The position numbers and the translations under genes were made by a program. A stretch of 42,624 nucleotides of DNA from Methanobacteriota archaeon. Lineage in GTDB: Archaea; Thermoplasmatota; Poseidoniia; MGIII; CG-Epi1. Location of the stretch: positions 8,525 through 51,148 of the forward strand of contig PCCI01000013.1 in NCBI GenBank assembly GCA_002731655.1. The letters run 5' to 3'. The notes under the pieces are model-generated. The model did not search any database. It had not been told where the DNA came from and was given only the letters and a program-made list of their open reading frames with translations. This document shows positions 16,093-24,123 of this stretch, in pieces; the stretch's first letter is position 1; each line of letters begins with the position of its first letter.

Positions 16093-17153
16093 TGGGCGAC
16101 GACACCGAGAACCTGATTAGCGAATACCAGCAAGGGCGGCAGGCGGAGGACGCTGCCGAGCGCATCGGGCGCAGGACCGAGTTCACGCGAGAAACGCCGC
16201 GGCAGGCGCACTCGGTGCTCGAGGCGTCGCACGTCAAAGGCGAGCCGCTCTACCCGCACGAACTGGTGCGCGACAGCGTGCTGACGCTCTACGTCACCTC
16301 CATCCTCTTCTTCCTGTCGGCGTTCATTCCGCCGCCGTTGCACCGGGCGGCCGACCCCGCCGCCTCGACCGCCTTCCCGCCGCCGCTGCCGGACTGGTAC
16401 CTGCTCTGGGCGTTCGGCTGCCTGAAGGTGGCGTGGGACATCGAGTTCACCATCCTGGGTCACCACTTCTTCCTGATGACTGCCAAGGTCTGGGGAACGC
16501 TGGTGCAGGGGATGATTATCGGCATGGTCGTCGCGGTGCCATTCATCGACCGCGCGCTGGGCTACCTGATTGACCCCGGGCCGAAGGAGGGGATGATGGA
16601 CGTCCTCAACTCCGGCCACGCGCGCCGCCCCATCGAGGACCCCGTGCGCGCCGCGATTGGCGTCTGGGGGCTCGCCTTCGTCGTGATGCTCTCAATATAT
16701 TCCATCAACGCCAACATCGTGCTCTACTACCCCGCCGTCACGACCTCCGTGCTGGCAAGGGTGACGCTGTGGGGGCCGCTGGCGTGCGCCGGGCTGACCT
16801 ATCTCTGGCTCGACCGGCGCCGTGCCGAAGGGGCGCGGCCGCTGAGCGATGAGGAGCGGTTCGAGCTCTATCGCGACGGGATTACCAGTCGCCGCATGCA
16901 GCGCATCTACGAGTTCAAGCTCAACCGCTGCTACCAGTGCGGCCTCTGCGACGACATCTGTCCGGTGCGCACCAACGAGGGCGAGGAGGAGCTGAACATC
17001 ATTTTCAATACTTTCCAGAACGAGCACGACGGCGTCGCGAAATGGTCGTGCATCACCTGCGGGATGTGCACCGCCATCTGCCCGCAGAACATCGAATACG
17101 TGGATTACGTCCTCGAGCAGCGCGCAATTGCGCTGCAAGGAGCCGCAACATGA
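16092..17153 (+). CDS. Cytochrome b C-terminal domain fused to an HdrC-like two-[4Fe-4S] domain
   Basis: A 353-residue fusion. After a soluble N-terminus (1-55) come cytochrome b helices like subunit IV (PetD), with the Qo-site motif PDWY at 100-103 in place of PEWY. Further helices lie at about 65-80, 135-152, 188-210 and 220-240. After residue 250 comes a cytoplasmic HdrC-like domain. Its clusters are Cys280/283/286/290 (CYQCGLCDDICP) and Cys320/323/326/330 (CITCGMCTAICP). The start ATG overlaps the cytochrome b stop. HdrC passes electrons to HdrB in heterodisulfide reductases, and an HdrB-like gene follows. A direct covalent link of the quinone-oxidising site to an Hdr module is very unusual. 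Confidence 0.9.
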   Translation: MGDDTENLISEYQQGRQAEDAAERIGRRTEFTRETPRQAHSVLEASHVKGEPLYPHELVRDSVLTLYVTSILFFLSAFIPPPLHRAADPAASTAFPPPLPDWYLLWAFGCLKVAWDIEFTILGHHFFLMTAKVWGTLVQGMIIGMVVAVPFIDRALGYLIDPGPKEGMMDVLNSGHARRPIEDPVRAAIGVWGLAFVVMLSIYSINANIVLYYPAVTTSVLARVTLWGPLACAGLTYLWLDRRRAEGARPLSDEERFELYRDGITSRRMQRIYEFKLNRCYQCGLCDDICPVRTNEGEEELNIIFNTFQNEHDGVAKWSCITCGMCTAICPQNIEYVDYVLEQRAIALQGAAT

Positions 17154-18034
17154 GTCGCACCGAACCCTACGCCCGCACCATCCCGCACCCGCTCTTCGAG
17201 CGCATGATAATCAACGACGTCGACACGCCCGACGAAGCGCCGTGGCAGCCCGAGCGGCAGCACGAATACGGCTACTTCCCCGGCTGCGTCGACTTCATGG
17301 ACGTCGAAGTCAAGTTCTCGCACCTGAACAAAGGCGATGCCGACCACGCCTCGATTGCGGCGGCGGCTATCAAACTGATGAACGCCGCCGGCATCGACCC
17401 TCTGATTCTCGACATGAACTCGTTCAAGTGCTGCGGGCACGACCAGCTCTGGCAAGGACAGCTCGAGGTCTTTGACGAGCTGAAGGCGCACAACCTGCGC
17501 CGCATGCAGGAGAGCGGTATCCGCACCCTCGTCGTCACCTGCGCCGAAGGCTACCGCACCTTCGCGGTCGACTACGACCTGCCCGGTCAAGGCATCCAGG
17601 TCGAGCACATCACGCAGACGCTGCGCGGGCGCGGTCTCAAGTTCAAGTCACCCGAACCGGTGCGCGTCACCTTCCACGACCCGTGCCGGCTCGGCCGCAT
17701 GATGGGTGAATACGACGCGCCGCGCGACCTTATCCAATTGGTGGACGGCGCCGAGATGGTTGAACTGGAGAACAGCCGCGAGAAGGCGCTCTGCTGCGGC
17801 GTCTCGTCGATGATGTATTGCAACGACGCGACCAAGGCGGTGCGCAAGAAGCGGCTGGACCAAGGCACCGACGCCGAAATCCAGGTGATGCTTGGCGGCT
17901 GTCCCAAGTGCTACATGCATATGCAATGTCTGCTCAACGAGGAGCGCATGGACCCCGGCGAACACAACCACTCGTTCGAGATGCTGGACCTGATGCAGTT
18001 CCTCTCCGCCTGCCTTGTTGAGGAAGCCGCCTGA
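17150..18034 (+). CDS. HdrB-like CCG-domain iron-sulfur protein
   Basis: A 294-residue protein with two CCG (cysteine-rich) domains, as in HdrB, HdrD, GlpC and LutA. The C-terminal domain is complete: Cys179, Cys215-Cys216 and CPKC at 251-254, the ligand pattern for a noncubane [4Fe-4S] cluster of HdrB. The N-terminal domain has Cys46, Cys94-Cys95 and Cys131 in TCAEGY, lacking the last Cys of the usual CPxCY, so its cluster is probably degraded or different. It overlaps the HdrC fusion gene by four bases. In HdrB this active site reduces heterodisulfides; the natural substrate here is unknown. No HdrA is seen in the window. Confidence 0.88.
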   Translation: MSRTEPYARTIPHPLFERMIINDVDTPDEAPWQPERQHEYGYFPGCVDFMDVEVKFSHLNKGDADHASIAAAAIKLMNAAGIDPLILDMNSFKCCGHDQLWQGQLEVFDELKAHNLRRMQESGIRTLVVTCAEGYRTFAVDYDLPGQGIQVEHITQTLRGRGLKFKSPEPVRVTFHDPCRLGRMMGEYDAPRDLIQLVDGAEMVELENSREKALCCGVSSMMYCNDATKAVRKKRLDQGTDAEIQVMLGGCPKCYMHMQCLLNEERMDPGEHNHSFEMLDLMQFLSACLVEEAA

Positions 18035-18882
18035 TGGCTGCTGGCATCGACCGACAATACCTCTCCGCCTGGAAGCAGGCCGCAACGCACGCGGGTGACA
18101 GCGAGCCGGTGCAAATCTGGACACAGGACGGCACCTACGGCGGACTCGACTCGGGCAAGCTCGGCATCTGGGGCACCGTCGTCGGCGTCGATTTCGACAT
18201 GTGCATCGCCGACGGGGCGTGCATCGACGCCTGCCCGGTCGACGTCTACGAGTGGATTGATTCTCCCGGCCACGCCGCGTCGGAGCGCAAGCCGTTCATG
18301 CCACGCGAGCCGGACTGCATTGTCTGCCGCGCCTGCGAGGAGGTCTGCCCGGTCGACGCGGTGCTGATTACCGACCCGGGCGACGTCGAGGCGGCGATGG
18401 CGGGCGCGGACGCCGCGGCCGCCCCGGCAATCACGGAAGCGGTCGCCACCGAAGGCGAAGCCTCGGCCGAAGCCGCCGCTACCGTTGCGGCTGAACCGGC
18501 AATCGCAGCACCGGTGTGGGAGCCGAAGCCCGATGTGTGGCTCCAGCGCATGAAGGAATCGCTGGCGGACGCCAATCTGCCCGATACCGGCATGGCGAAG
18601 GCGAAGCCGCTCTTCAAGGAAATCCGCAAGGAGACGCTCGACTCGCTCTCGCGCGGCAAGGAATTCATCGCGCTGGTGCACAACGACAAGTGCATCGGCT
18701 GCACGCAGTGCGTCTATTTCTGCAACTTCGCGTCAATTGACATGATTGGGTGGGAACTCGAAACACGCACCGACGCGTTCGAATCGAAGAAAGCGCTGAT
18801 TGTCGAAGATACCTGCACCGGCTGCACGCTCTGCGTCTTCGCCTGCCCCGTCGAAGCAATCACCATGGAAGCGCGGGCGTGA
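18034..18882 (+). CDS. Zinc-type ferredoxin fused to a second 2x[4Fe-4S] ferredoxin
   Basis: A 282-residue protein with four cluster sites. The N-terminal part matches archaeal zinc-containing ferredoxins: GIWGTVVGVDFDMCIADGAC. Its first cluster has Cys57, Asp60, Cys63 and Cys67, the arrangement that holds a [3Fe-4S] in some Sulfolobus ferredoxins. Its second has Cys95/98/101/105. A 60-residue Ala/Glu-rich linker (115-165) and a helical stretch lead to a second ferredoxin with Cys220/223/226/230 and Cys261/264/267/271. The gene overlaps HdrB by one base. It would suit moving electrons between the Hdr-like module and soluble ferredoxin, which is inference. Confidence 0.88.
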   Translation: MAAGIDRQYLSAWKQAATHAGDSEPVQIWTQDGTYGGLDSGKLGIWGTVVGVDFDMCIADGACIDACPVDVYEWIDSPGHAASERKPFMPREPDCIVCRACEEVCPVDAVLITDPGDVEAAMAGADAAAAPAITEAVATEGEASAEAAATVAAEPAIAAPVWEPKPDVWLQRMKESLADANLPDTGMAKAKPLFKEIRKETLDSLSRGKEFIALVHNDKCIGCTQCVYFCNFASIDMIGWELETRTDAFESKKALIVEDTCTGCTLCVFACPVEAITMEARA

Positions 18883-19517
18883 GCCCGACTGCGTCAGATA
18901 ACCTGTTGCGCGCCAGCTTCGGTATTTGTGGGATGTTAGCGCTGCTCGACGCACTGCTGACACAGAGCGTGCCAGTTGAGTACTTGGCCTATCTAACGGC
19001 ACTTGCTGTGTTTGGGATAACGACGGTGTGGCGAGACTCACTGCCGTCCGACAAACTGAGGCTGCGCTACGGCATCGTGGCCGTGGTCTGGCTGCTGGTG
19101 CTGGGGCTCGCCGGGCTCGCCACCCGCGCCGGCGACCCCGGCTTCGGGCAGGCGTCATTCATCCTGCTCGGCACGCTGCTGACCTGGGTCGTGCTGCGCG
19201 CCTGGCCGCCGCCGGCGGTCGAGCCGCCGCCAGCCGAGATTGTCATCGAGACGCCGATTGACGCTCCCGAGTGGGGCATCAGCGAGAACGGCTATCGGCG
19301 GCTGACCTGGGCGACGATGATACTCGCCACCGGCTGCGTCGCGGTCTTCCTGGAGGGGCTGATACAAGAGCGCTTCGCCGCCGCGCTGGGGATGCTGCTG
19401 CTCGGCAGCGTCATCGCGGTGCTGCCGCTCATCATCCCGGTGCGCGAGACCGAGGCGACCATCCGGCGCCTTGCGGAGCGCAAACGGCGCAAGGCATGGC
19501 GCCGGCGCGAGCAATAA
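18879..19517 (+). CDS. Membrane protein closing the cytochrome b operon
   Basis: A 212-residue protein of unknown family with four to six hydrophobic helices. Two to three are at about 8-50, two at 64-110, and two after the Pro/Glu-rich loop (PPPAVEPPPAEIVIE), at about 150-195. The C-terminus is strongly basic (RRLAERKRRKAWRRRE). The start is GTG at 18879, overlapping the ferredoxin stop, so it is in the same transcription unit. A good guess is an accessory or assembly subunit, but nothing in the sequence shows the function. Confidence 0.65.
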   Translation: MSPTASDNLLRASFGICGMLALLDALLTQSVPVEYLAYLTALAVFGITTVWRDSLPSDKLRLRYGIVAVVWLLVLGLAGLATRAGDPGFGQASFILLGTLLTWVVLRAWPPPAVEPPPAEIVIETPIDAPEWGISENGYRRLTWATMILATGCVAVFLEGLIQERFAAALGMLLLGSVIAVLPLIIPVRETEATIRRLAERKRRKAWRRREQ

Positions 19518-19545
19518 CCCTAATCACCCGGCCTGCTGGCGCGCC

Positions 19546-20721
19546 ATGCAGGAGCTACTGGAAGAGGCACTCGCCACGCTGGTCCCGTCTGACGCGGAGC
19601 AGGCGGCCGTCGCGGCGCTCTGCGACTCGCTGCTGGCGCGCGCCCGCAAGGCGGCGCCGGACGGCGTCGAGCCGCTGCTGGTCGGCTCGGTCGCGAAGGG
19701 GACCTGGCTGCCGGGCGCCGATATCGACCTGTTCCTGCGCTTCCCGGAAGGCGCGGACCTGAAGACGGAAGGGCTGGCGCTGGCGCGCGCGGTGCTGCCC
19801 GACGGCGAGGAGCTCTACGCACAGCACCCCTACCTGCGCGGATCGGTCGAGGGGCACAGCGTCGACGCGGTCCCCTGCTTCGCCATCAGCGACCCGTCGC
19901 AGCCAGCGTCGGCGGTCGACCGCACGGTGTTCCACACCTCGTGGGTACACGATAATCTCACCGACGCGCAGCACAACGATGTGCGGCTCGCGAAGCGCTT
20001 TCTCGCAGTCGCAGGCGCCTACGGGGCGGCAGCGGCCGTCGGCGGTTTCTCGGGTTACCTGGTCGAGGTGCTGGTACATCGCGCCGGCGACTTCCCCGCC
20101 TTCGTGGAGGAAGTCGCCGGCTGGCGGCCGCCGGTCGCGCTAGGCGCGGTGCCGGGAGCACCGGAGGCGGAAATCACACTCCCCGACCCCGTCGACCCCG
20201 GCCGCAACGTCGCCGCCGGCGTGATGCGCGACGGGCTGGCGCGCGCGGTGCTGGCGGCGCGACGATTTCTGGCGGAGCCGATCGCGGACGCGTTCGTCGT
20301 TGGGACGGCAGAGCGCAAGCCACTCGGCTGCGTCACGACGGTCGTGCTGCCGCACCCCGGCGGCGTCGAGGAGACCGCGCTGCCGCACATACAGCGGCAG
20401 GGGCGCAAGCTAGTGCGCGCGCTCGAGCCGTTCGGCGTGCTCGGCAGCCACTGCTCGCTCGGCAACGAGGGGTTCATCGTGCTCGAGACCGCCGCAGTGG
20501 AGCTGCCCGAGCGGCAGCTTCACCGCGGTCCGGCGGCGTGGGACGCGGGCACGTTCGAGTTTCTGGCGGCTTACCCACAGGCACCGCTGCGCGACGGCCG
20601 TTTCTGGGCGCTGAAACCACCGCTACATCCCGACATCGCCAGCGCGGTGCAGACGCTGTTGCCGAAGGCGCGCGTGGTCGAGGGGCTCGCCGACGGGGCG
20701 GAGCCGTTGCCGGCCGCCTGA
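19546..20721 (+). CDS. cca: CCA tRNA nucleotidyltransferase, archaeal (class I)
   Basis: A 391-residue enzyme that adds or repairs the 3' CCA of tRNA. The nucleotidyltransferase motif is LLVGSVAKGTWLPGADIDLF, with the two catalytic Asp in DID. A third carboxylate follows in SVDAVPCFAI. The helical domain after it holds the VRLAKRFLAVAGAYGA pattern of archaeal class I CCA enzymes. It is slightly shorter than the usual 430-450 residues. The ATG at 19546 is preferred to upstream in-frame codons because it follows the end of the previous operon. The one tRNA in this window already encodes CCA, so a repair role is plausible. Confidence 0.94.
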   Translation: MQELLEEALATLVPSDAEQAAVAALCDSLLARARKAAPDGVEPLLVGSVAKGTWLPGADIDLFLRFPEGADLKTEGLALARAVLPDGEELYAQHPYLRGSVEGHSVDAVPCFAISDPSQPASAVDRTVFHTSWVHDNLTDAQHNDVRLAKRFLAVAGAYGAAAAVGGFSGYLVEVLVHRAGDFPAFVEEVAGWRPPVALGAVPGAPEAEITLPDPVDPGRNVAAGVMRDGLARAVLAARRFLAEPIADAFVVGTAERKPLGCVTTVVLPHPGGVEETALPHIQRQGRKLVRALEPFGVLGSHCSLGNEGFIVLETAAVELPERQLHRGPAAWDAGTFEFLAAYPQAPLRDGRFWALKPPLHPDIASAVQTLLPKARVVEGLADGAEPLPAA

Positions 20722-20765
20722 CGCGGCGCGCGAACCGACTTAACCGGCGTCCCGCTCCGCAGCGT

Positions 20766-21533
20766 ATGGGCAAGGAGGTCATAGTCTCGCGCGAGGGAAA
20801 TATTGGCCGCGTCACGGTCAACCGGCCCGAGCAGCTCAACGCGATGAACACGGCGGCACGCAGCGCAATCGCCGCGGCCTTCGAGCAGTTCGGTGCTGAC
20901 CCCGAAGTGCGCGCGATTATCCTCGGCGGCACGGGCGAGAAATCGTTCATCGCCGGCGCCGACCTCGGCGAGTTTGCCGCCAGCGGCGAGCTCGACCCGG
21001 AGCGAATGCGTGACGAGTGGCGCATGACTGACGTCGCCGCAAGTTGCCCGACGCCGATTATCGCGATGGTTGACGGCTTCTGCCTCGGCGGCGGAATGGA
21101 ACTGGCGATGGCGTGCGACCTGCGGGTGGCGAGCGACCGCTCGCGCTTCGGGCAGCCGGAAATCAACCTCGGCATCCTCCCCGGTGCGAGCGGCACCCAG
21201 CGGCTGCCGCGGCTCGCGGGCGAAGGACGTGCGCTGGAGCTGATGCTCACCGGCCGCATGATTCCGGCCGAGGAAGCGGAGCGCTACGGCATCGTCAATT
21301 TCGTCTGGCCGGCGGAGGAACTAGAGGCGCGCACGGTCGAGCTGGCGGAGCAAATCGCTTCGAAACCGGCGTTCGCCGCCGAGCGAATCAAGCGCGCAAC
21401 GCGCAGCGGGCTGCCACTGGCGGAGGGGCTGCGGAACGAGCAGAAACTGTTCGCCGAGTGCTTCAACTCCCCCGACGGGAAAGAGGGCGTCGCCGCCTTC
21501 CTCGAGAAGCGGAAGCCGCGCTTCAACCGCTGA
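20766..21533 (+). CDS. Enoyl-CoA hydratase/isomerase (crotonase family)
   Basis: A 255-residue crotonase-fold enzyme, most likely hydrating trans-2-enoyl-CoA in fatty or amino acid breakdown. The oxyanion-hole strand is KSFIAGADLGEF and the CoA/catalytic region is FCLGGGMELAMACDLRVAS. The second catalytic Glu is in FGQPEINLGILPGASGTQRL. Both Glu of hydratases are present, so hydratase rather than isomerase is favoured. A TATA-like GACTTAACC (about 20738-20746) lies about 25 bases before the ATG. Length fits the family. It is followed two bases later by the endonuclease III gene, perhaps by chance rather than function. Confidence 0.92.
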   Translation: MGKEVIVSREGNIGRVTVNRPEQLNAMNTAARSAIAAAFEQFGADPEVRAIILGGTGEKSFIAGADLGEFAASGELDPERMRDEWRMTDVAASCPTPIIAMVDGFCLGGGMELAMACDLRVASDRSRFGQPEINLGILPGASGTQRLPRLAGEGRALELMLTGRMIPAEEAERYGIVNFVWPAEELEARTVELAEQIASKPAFAAERIKRATRSGLPLAEGLRNEQKLFAECFNSPDGKEGVAAFLEKRKPRFNR

Positions 21534-21535
21534 CC

Positions 21536-22216
21536 GTGGTGAAACTGCACGGCCGCGAGTCGCCGAAACAGCGCGCGGCGCGAGCGCAAACCGTGCTCGC
21601 GGGGCTGCGGCGCGAATACCCACAGGCGGAGTGCGCACTGCTCCACCGCGACCCGTTGCAACTGCTAGTCGCCACCATCCTCTCGGCGCAGTGCACCGAC
21701 GAGCGGGTGAACATGGTCACGCCGCCGCTGTTCCGCAAGTATCCCGATGCGGCGGCGTTCGCCGCCGCCGACTTCGCCGAACTGGGCGAAGTTATCCACT
21801 CGACCGGCTTCTTCAACGCCAAGGCGCGGCACATCATCGGCGCCTGCAACGCCATCGTCGAGCGCCACGGCGGCGAGGTGCCGCGCACGCTGACCGAGCT
21901 GGTGGCGCTGCCGGGCGTCGGGCGCAAGACCGCCTCGGTCGTGCTGGGCGTCGCGTGGGGGCTGGTGGAGGGCGTCGTCGTCGACACACACGTCCACAGG
22001 CTGACGCGGCGACTCGGGCTGTCGCACGGCAACAGTCCGGAGGCGGTCGAGCGCGATCTGATGGCGCTGCTGCCACAGGGCGACTGGATTGAGTGGTCCA
22101 ACCGGCTAATCTGGCACGGTCGGCGGGTCTGCGACGCGCGCCGGCCGCGCTGCTCCGGCTGCTTCGCCGAAGGCATTTGCCCGCAAGTCGACGTGACGCG
22201 CCGGGCACAGGTATAA
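21536..22216 (+). CDS. nth: Endonuclease III (DNA glycosylase/AP lyase)
   Basis: A 226-residue base excision repair enzyme for oxidised pyrimidines. The helix-hairpin-helix is LPGVGRKTASVVLG, with the catalytic Lys in GRKTA. The catalytic Asp is in VDTHVHR. The C-terminal [4Fe-4S] loop has the spacing C-x6-C-x2-C-x5-C, in CDARRPRCSGCFAEGICP. All three signatures are complete, and the length fits the family. The start is GTG at 21536 or the adjacent GTG at 21539; the upstream gene stops at 21533, so coupling is likely. Confidence 0.96.
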   Translation: MVKLHGRESPKQRAARAQTVLAGLRREYPQAECALLHRDPLQLLVATILSAQCTDERVNMVTPPLFRKYPDAAAFAAADFAELGEVIHSTGFFNAKARHIIGACNAIVERHGGEVPRTLTELVALPGVGRKTASVVLGVAWGLVEGVVVDTHVHRLTRRLGLSHGNSPEAVERDLMALLPQGDWIEWSNRLIWHGRRVCDARRPRCSGCFAEGICPQVDVTRRAQV

Positions 22217-22241
22217 CAGCGCCGCGCCGCTGTCGGCGAAG

Positions 22242-22676
22242 ATGGCTGACTGGGACGGACGTTTCCTCGGGCTGGCGGCGCACATCGCCGGCTGGAGCAA
22301 GGACCCCTCGACGCAGGTGGGGTGCGTCATCGTCGGCCCCGACAGGGAGGTGCGCAGCACCGGCTTCAACGGGCTGCCGCGCGGCATCGCCGATACCCGG
22401 GAGCGGCTGGAGGACCGCGAGCTGAAATATCCACTAATCTGCCACGCCGAAGAGAACGCCATCATGCACGCGGCGCGCATCGGCATCTCGCTCAAGGGGT
22501 GCACCGTCTACGTCACGTGGCCACCCTGCACCCGCTGCGCGCGGTCGCTGATACAGGCGGGCGTCAGCGAAGCAGTCTATCCCGCCAGCGCCGAAGTGCC
22601 CGAGCGCTGGGCCGGAGACTTCACGCTCGCGAAGGATATGCTGGCCGAGGCGGGCGTCACGTTGCGCGCCGCTTAG
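22242..22676 (+). CDS. dCMP deaminase
   Basis: A 144-residue zinc deaminase that converts dCMP to dUMP, feeding thymidylate synthesis. The zinc site is HAEENAIMHAAR with PPCTRCARSLIQAG. The N-terminus WDGRFLGLAAHIAGWSKDPS is the usual opening of the dCMP deaminase family, and the long insert FNGLPRGI is typical too. A TATA-like GGTATAAC (about 22210-22217) overlaps the end of nth and lies about 25 bases before the ATG, giving a leaderless start. The last four bases overlap the convergent gene that follows. Confidence 0.93.
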   Translation: MADWDGRFLGLAAHIAGWSKDPSTQVGCVIVGPDREVRSTGFNGLPRGIADTRERLEDRELKYPLICHAEENAIMHAARIGISLKGCTVYVTWPPCTRCARSLIQAGVSEAVYPASAEVPERWAGDFTLAKDMLAEAGVTLRAA

Positions 22677-23554
22677 TCTTTCCCGAGCAGTTCCTCGATG
22701 CGCTTCAGGTGCTCGACGCCGGTATCGTCCTGGATGTTCTGCGTAATCAGGTCGCGCACGCGTCCCGGGTCGGGGACGCCGTAGAGCGAGTCGCGCGGGT
22801 CCTGCGTCGCGCGGCGCGCCGAGCGGCGGCTACCGCCCGCCAGACCGGCGGCGAAGCCTTTCGCTTCACCACCCACCGCGGCAATCATCAGCGCCTCGTC
22901 GGTGCCGGTGCCGAGGCCGGATCCGGTTACCGGCACGACGGTGCCGAAGCCGAAGATGCGGCCGAACAACGACTGCATGAGCTTGATGTCCTCGATGTGG
23001 TTGTAGCGCACCTGCCGCTCGTGCTTGCTCAGCCCGAGGAAATCCTGGTGCATCGCGACGCGGATGTCGGTCAGGTAATAGGTGAAGCTGCGGCGATACT
23101 GGTCGACAATCACCATCCCGCCCCCGCCGACCAGCAACGTCAGCAGCGGGATGAACCATGTACCGAACGCCATCGTGTCGCCTTCGGCCTCGCCGATTTT
23201 CCAGAAGTGTAGCACCATCACCCCGATGCCGAACAGCGCCAGCCCTCCGTAAAGCCGGAAGATGTCACGGCCGCCGTTATCGAGGAACAGGTAGCGCGCC
23301 GCGAAGCCGATGGCTAGCAGCGCCAGTGACCAGATAATAGATGCAGCGACCACTTCGTTAATTACTGAAATACCAATCAGGAAACTGTAGAACGGTACCT
23401 GGCTGAACCAGTCCTGGCTGAAGAAGCGGTGGATGACGAAGCCCCACACCAGCAACAGCAGGAAGACGAAATAGAGGTGTAGGAACGAGAGCGGGTGTGG
23501 CTGCGCCTTGAGTTTCATCTCCTCGTTGCGCATCAGAGTGAAGCGGGCCATCAT
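22673..23554 (-). CDS. Membrane protein with PH-like (bPH2) domain
   Basis: A 293-residue protein. Helices lie at about residues 23-42, 48-67, 72-90, 100-116 and 120-140, allowing for helix pairs. A soluble domain follows with FTYYLTDIRVAMHQDFLGLS and RQVRYNHIEDIKLMQSLFGR. That pattern, a strand ending in a tyrosine followed by 'I-R-I' and then 'I-x-D-I', is like bacterial PH domain (YdbT/DUF304) proteins. The C-terminus is Arg/Asp-rich. The start is ATG at 23554 (or 23551), with the TATA-like TCTTATATG at 23574-23582, 20-28 bases upstream. The function is unknown. Confidence 0.68.
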   Translation of the reverse strand: MMARFTLMRNEEMKLKAQPHPLSFLHLYFVFLLLLVWGFVIHRFFSQDWFSQVPFYSFLIGISVINEVVAASIIWSLALLAIGFAARYLFLDNGGRDIFRLYGGLALFGIGVMVLHFWKIGEAEGDTMAFGTWFIPLLTLLVGGGGMVIVDQYRRSFTYYLTDIRVAMHQDFLGLSKHERQVRYNHIEDIKLMQSLFGRIFGFGTVVPVTGSGLGTGTDEALMIAAVGGEAKGFAAGLAGGSRRSARRATQDPRDSLYGVPDPGRVRDLITQNIQDDTGVEHLKRIEELLGKD

Positions 23555-23573
23555 CCCAGATTGTTTCACAGAG

Positions 23574-23590
23574 CATATAAGATTAAATGT
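23574..23590. promoter_or_regulatory. Divergent promoter region between PH-domain and zinc-ribbon genes
   Basis: CATATAAGATTAAATG holds two AT-rich boxes. Read on the minus strand, TCTTATATG lies 20-28 bases before the ATG at 23554. On the plus strand, AGATTAAATG lies about 25-33 bases before the ATG at 23614. The two genes thus share a short promoter region of about 60 bases. Confidence 0.45.
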
Positions 23591-23613
23591 AGCCAAAAGC
23601 TGGGTTGCACCCC

Positions 23614-24123
23614 ATGAAGAACTGCGGCACCTGTGGAGCCCCCGTTGCCGATGCGGTCGAGAAGTGCTTCAAGTGCGGCTCACCCATCCAGCCTGCCAAG
23701 GACGGTCCGAAGCTAATGCAGAAGTTCACGAAGGGGAAGACCGTGAAACGCGTCCGCGGCAAACCGCTCCGCAAGCGACCTCTCAAGGCAGCCCACAAGC
23801 GCAAGGCGACCGCCGAGGAGCGGCAGCTGAAGAAGCTGGCCAGCGGCGACGAAGGGGCGGTCGCCGCGCGCATCCTACGGGAGCTGATTGACGAAGGCGC
23901 CATCGGCAAGACTAAGGCCGCCTCGGCCGAGAAACTGGTCGGCAAACTGGGCGCTGCGCTGCCGCCGTCGCAGCCGAAGCCGGAGCCAGCAGCAGAGCCC
24001 GCGCCGGAAGCGGCCGACCCGAAGCTAGCGCGGCTGAAGGAACTGGGGGCGCTGCGCGATTCGGGCATCCTGACCAAAGCAGAGTTCGCAACGCTCAAGC
24101 AGCAGATAATTTCGAGGGAGTAG
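23614..24123 (+). CDS. Zinc-ribbon and SHOCT-domain protein
   Basis: A 169-residue protein. The N-terminus is a zinc ribbon, CGTCGAPVADAVEKCFKCG (Cys at about 4, 7, 18 and 21). A very basic stretch follows (about 30-75), then a helical middle and a Pro/Ala/Glu linker. The C-terminus is a SHOCT-like helical hairpin: LKELGALRDSGILTKAEF. I prefer the ATG at 23614 to the TTG at 23605, since it gives the zinc ribbon a compact start. SHOCT domains often mediate oligomerisation and the ribbon may bind nucleic acid or protein. It overlaps by 29 bases the convergent transporter gene. Confidence 0.8.
   Translation: MKNCGTCGAPVADAVEKCFKCGSPIQPAKDGPKLMQKFTKGKTVKRVRGKPLRKRPLKAAHKRKATAEERQLKKLASGDEGAVAARILRELIDEGAIGKTKAASAEKLVGKLGAALPPSQPKPEPAAEPAPEAADPKLARLKELGALRDSGILTKAEFATLKQQIISRE

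Noticed and set aside
13423-19517. A classical methanogen heterodisulfide reductase operon
   Set aside because: No HdrA flavoprotein, MvhD or F420-related gene is present, and the genes are fused to bc-type subunits instead. Only the HdrB/C-like domains are shared.
23605-23613. TTG start of the zinc-ribbon gene
   Set aside because: The ATG at 23614 is closer to the zinc-ribbon start and at better distance from the AT-rich box; TTG would add only three residues.
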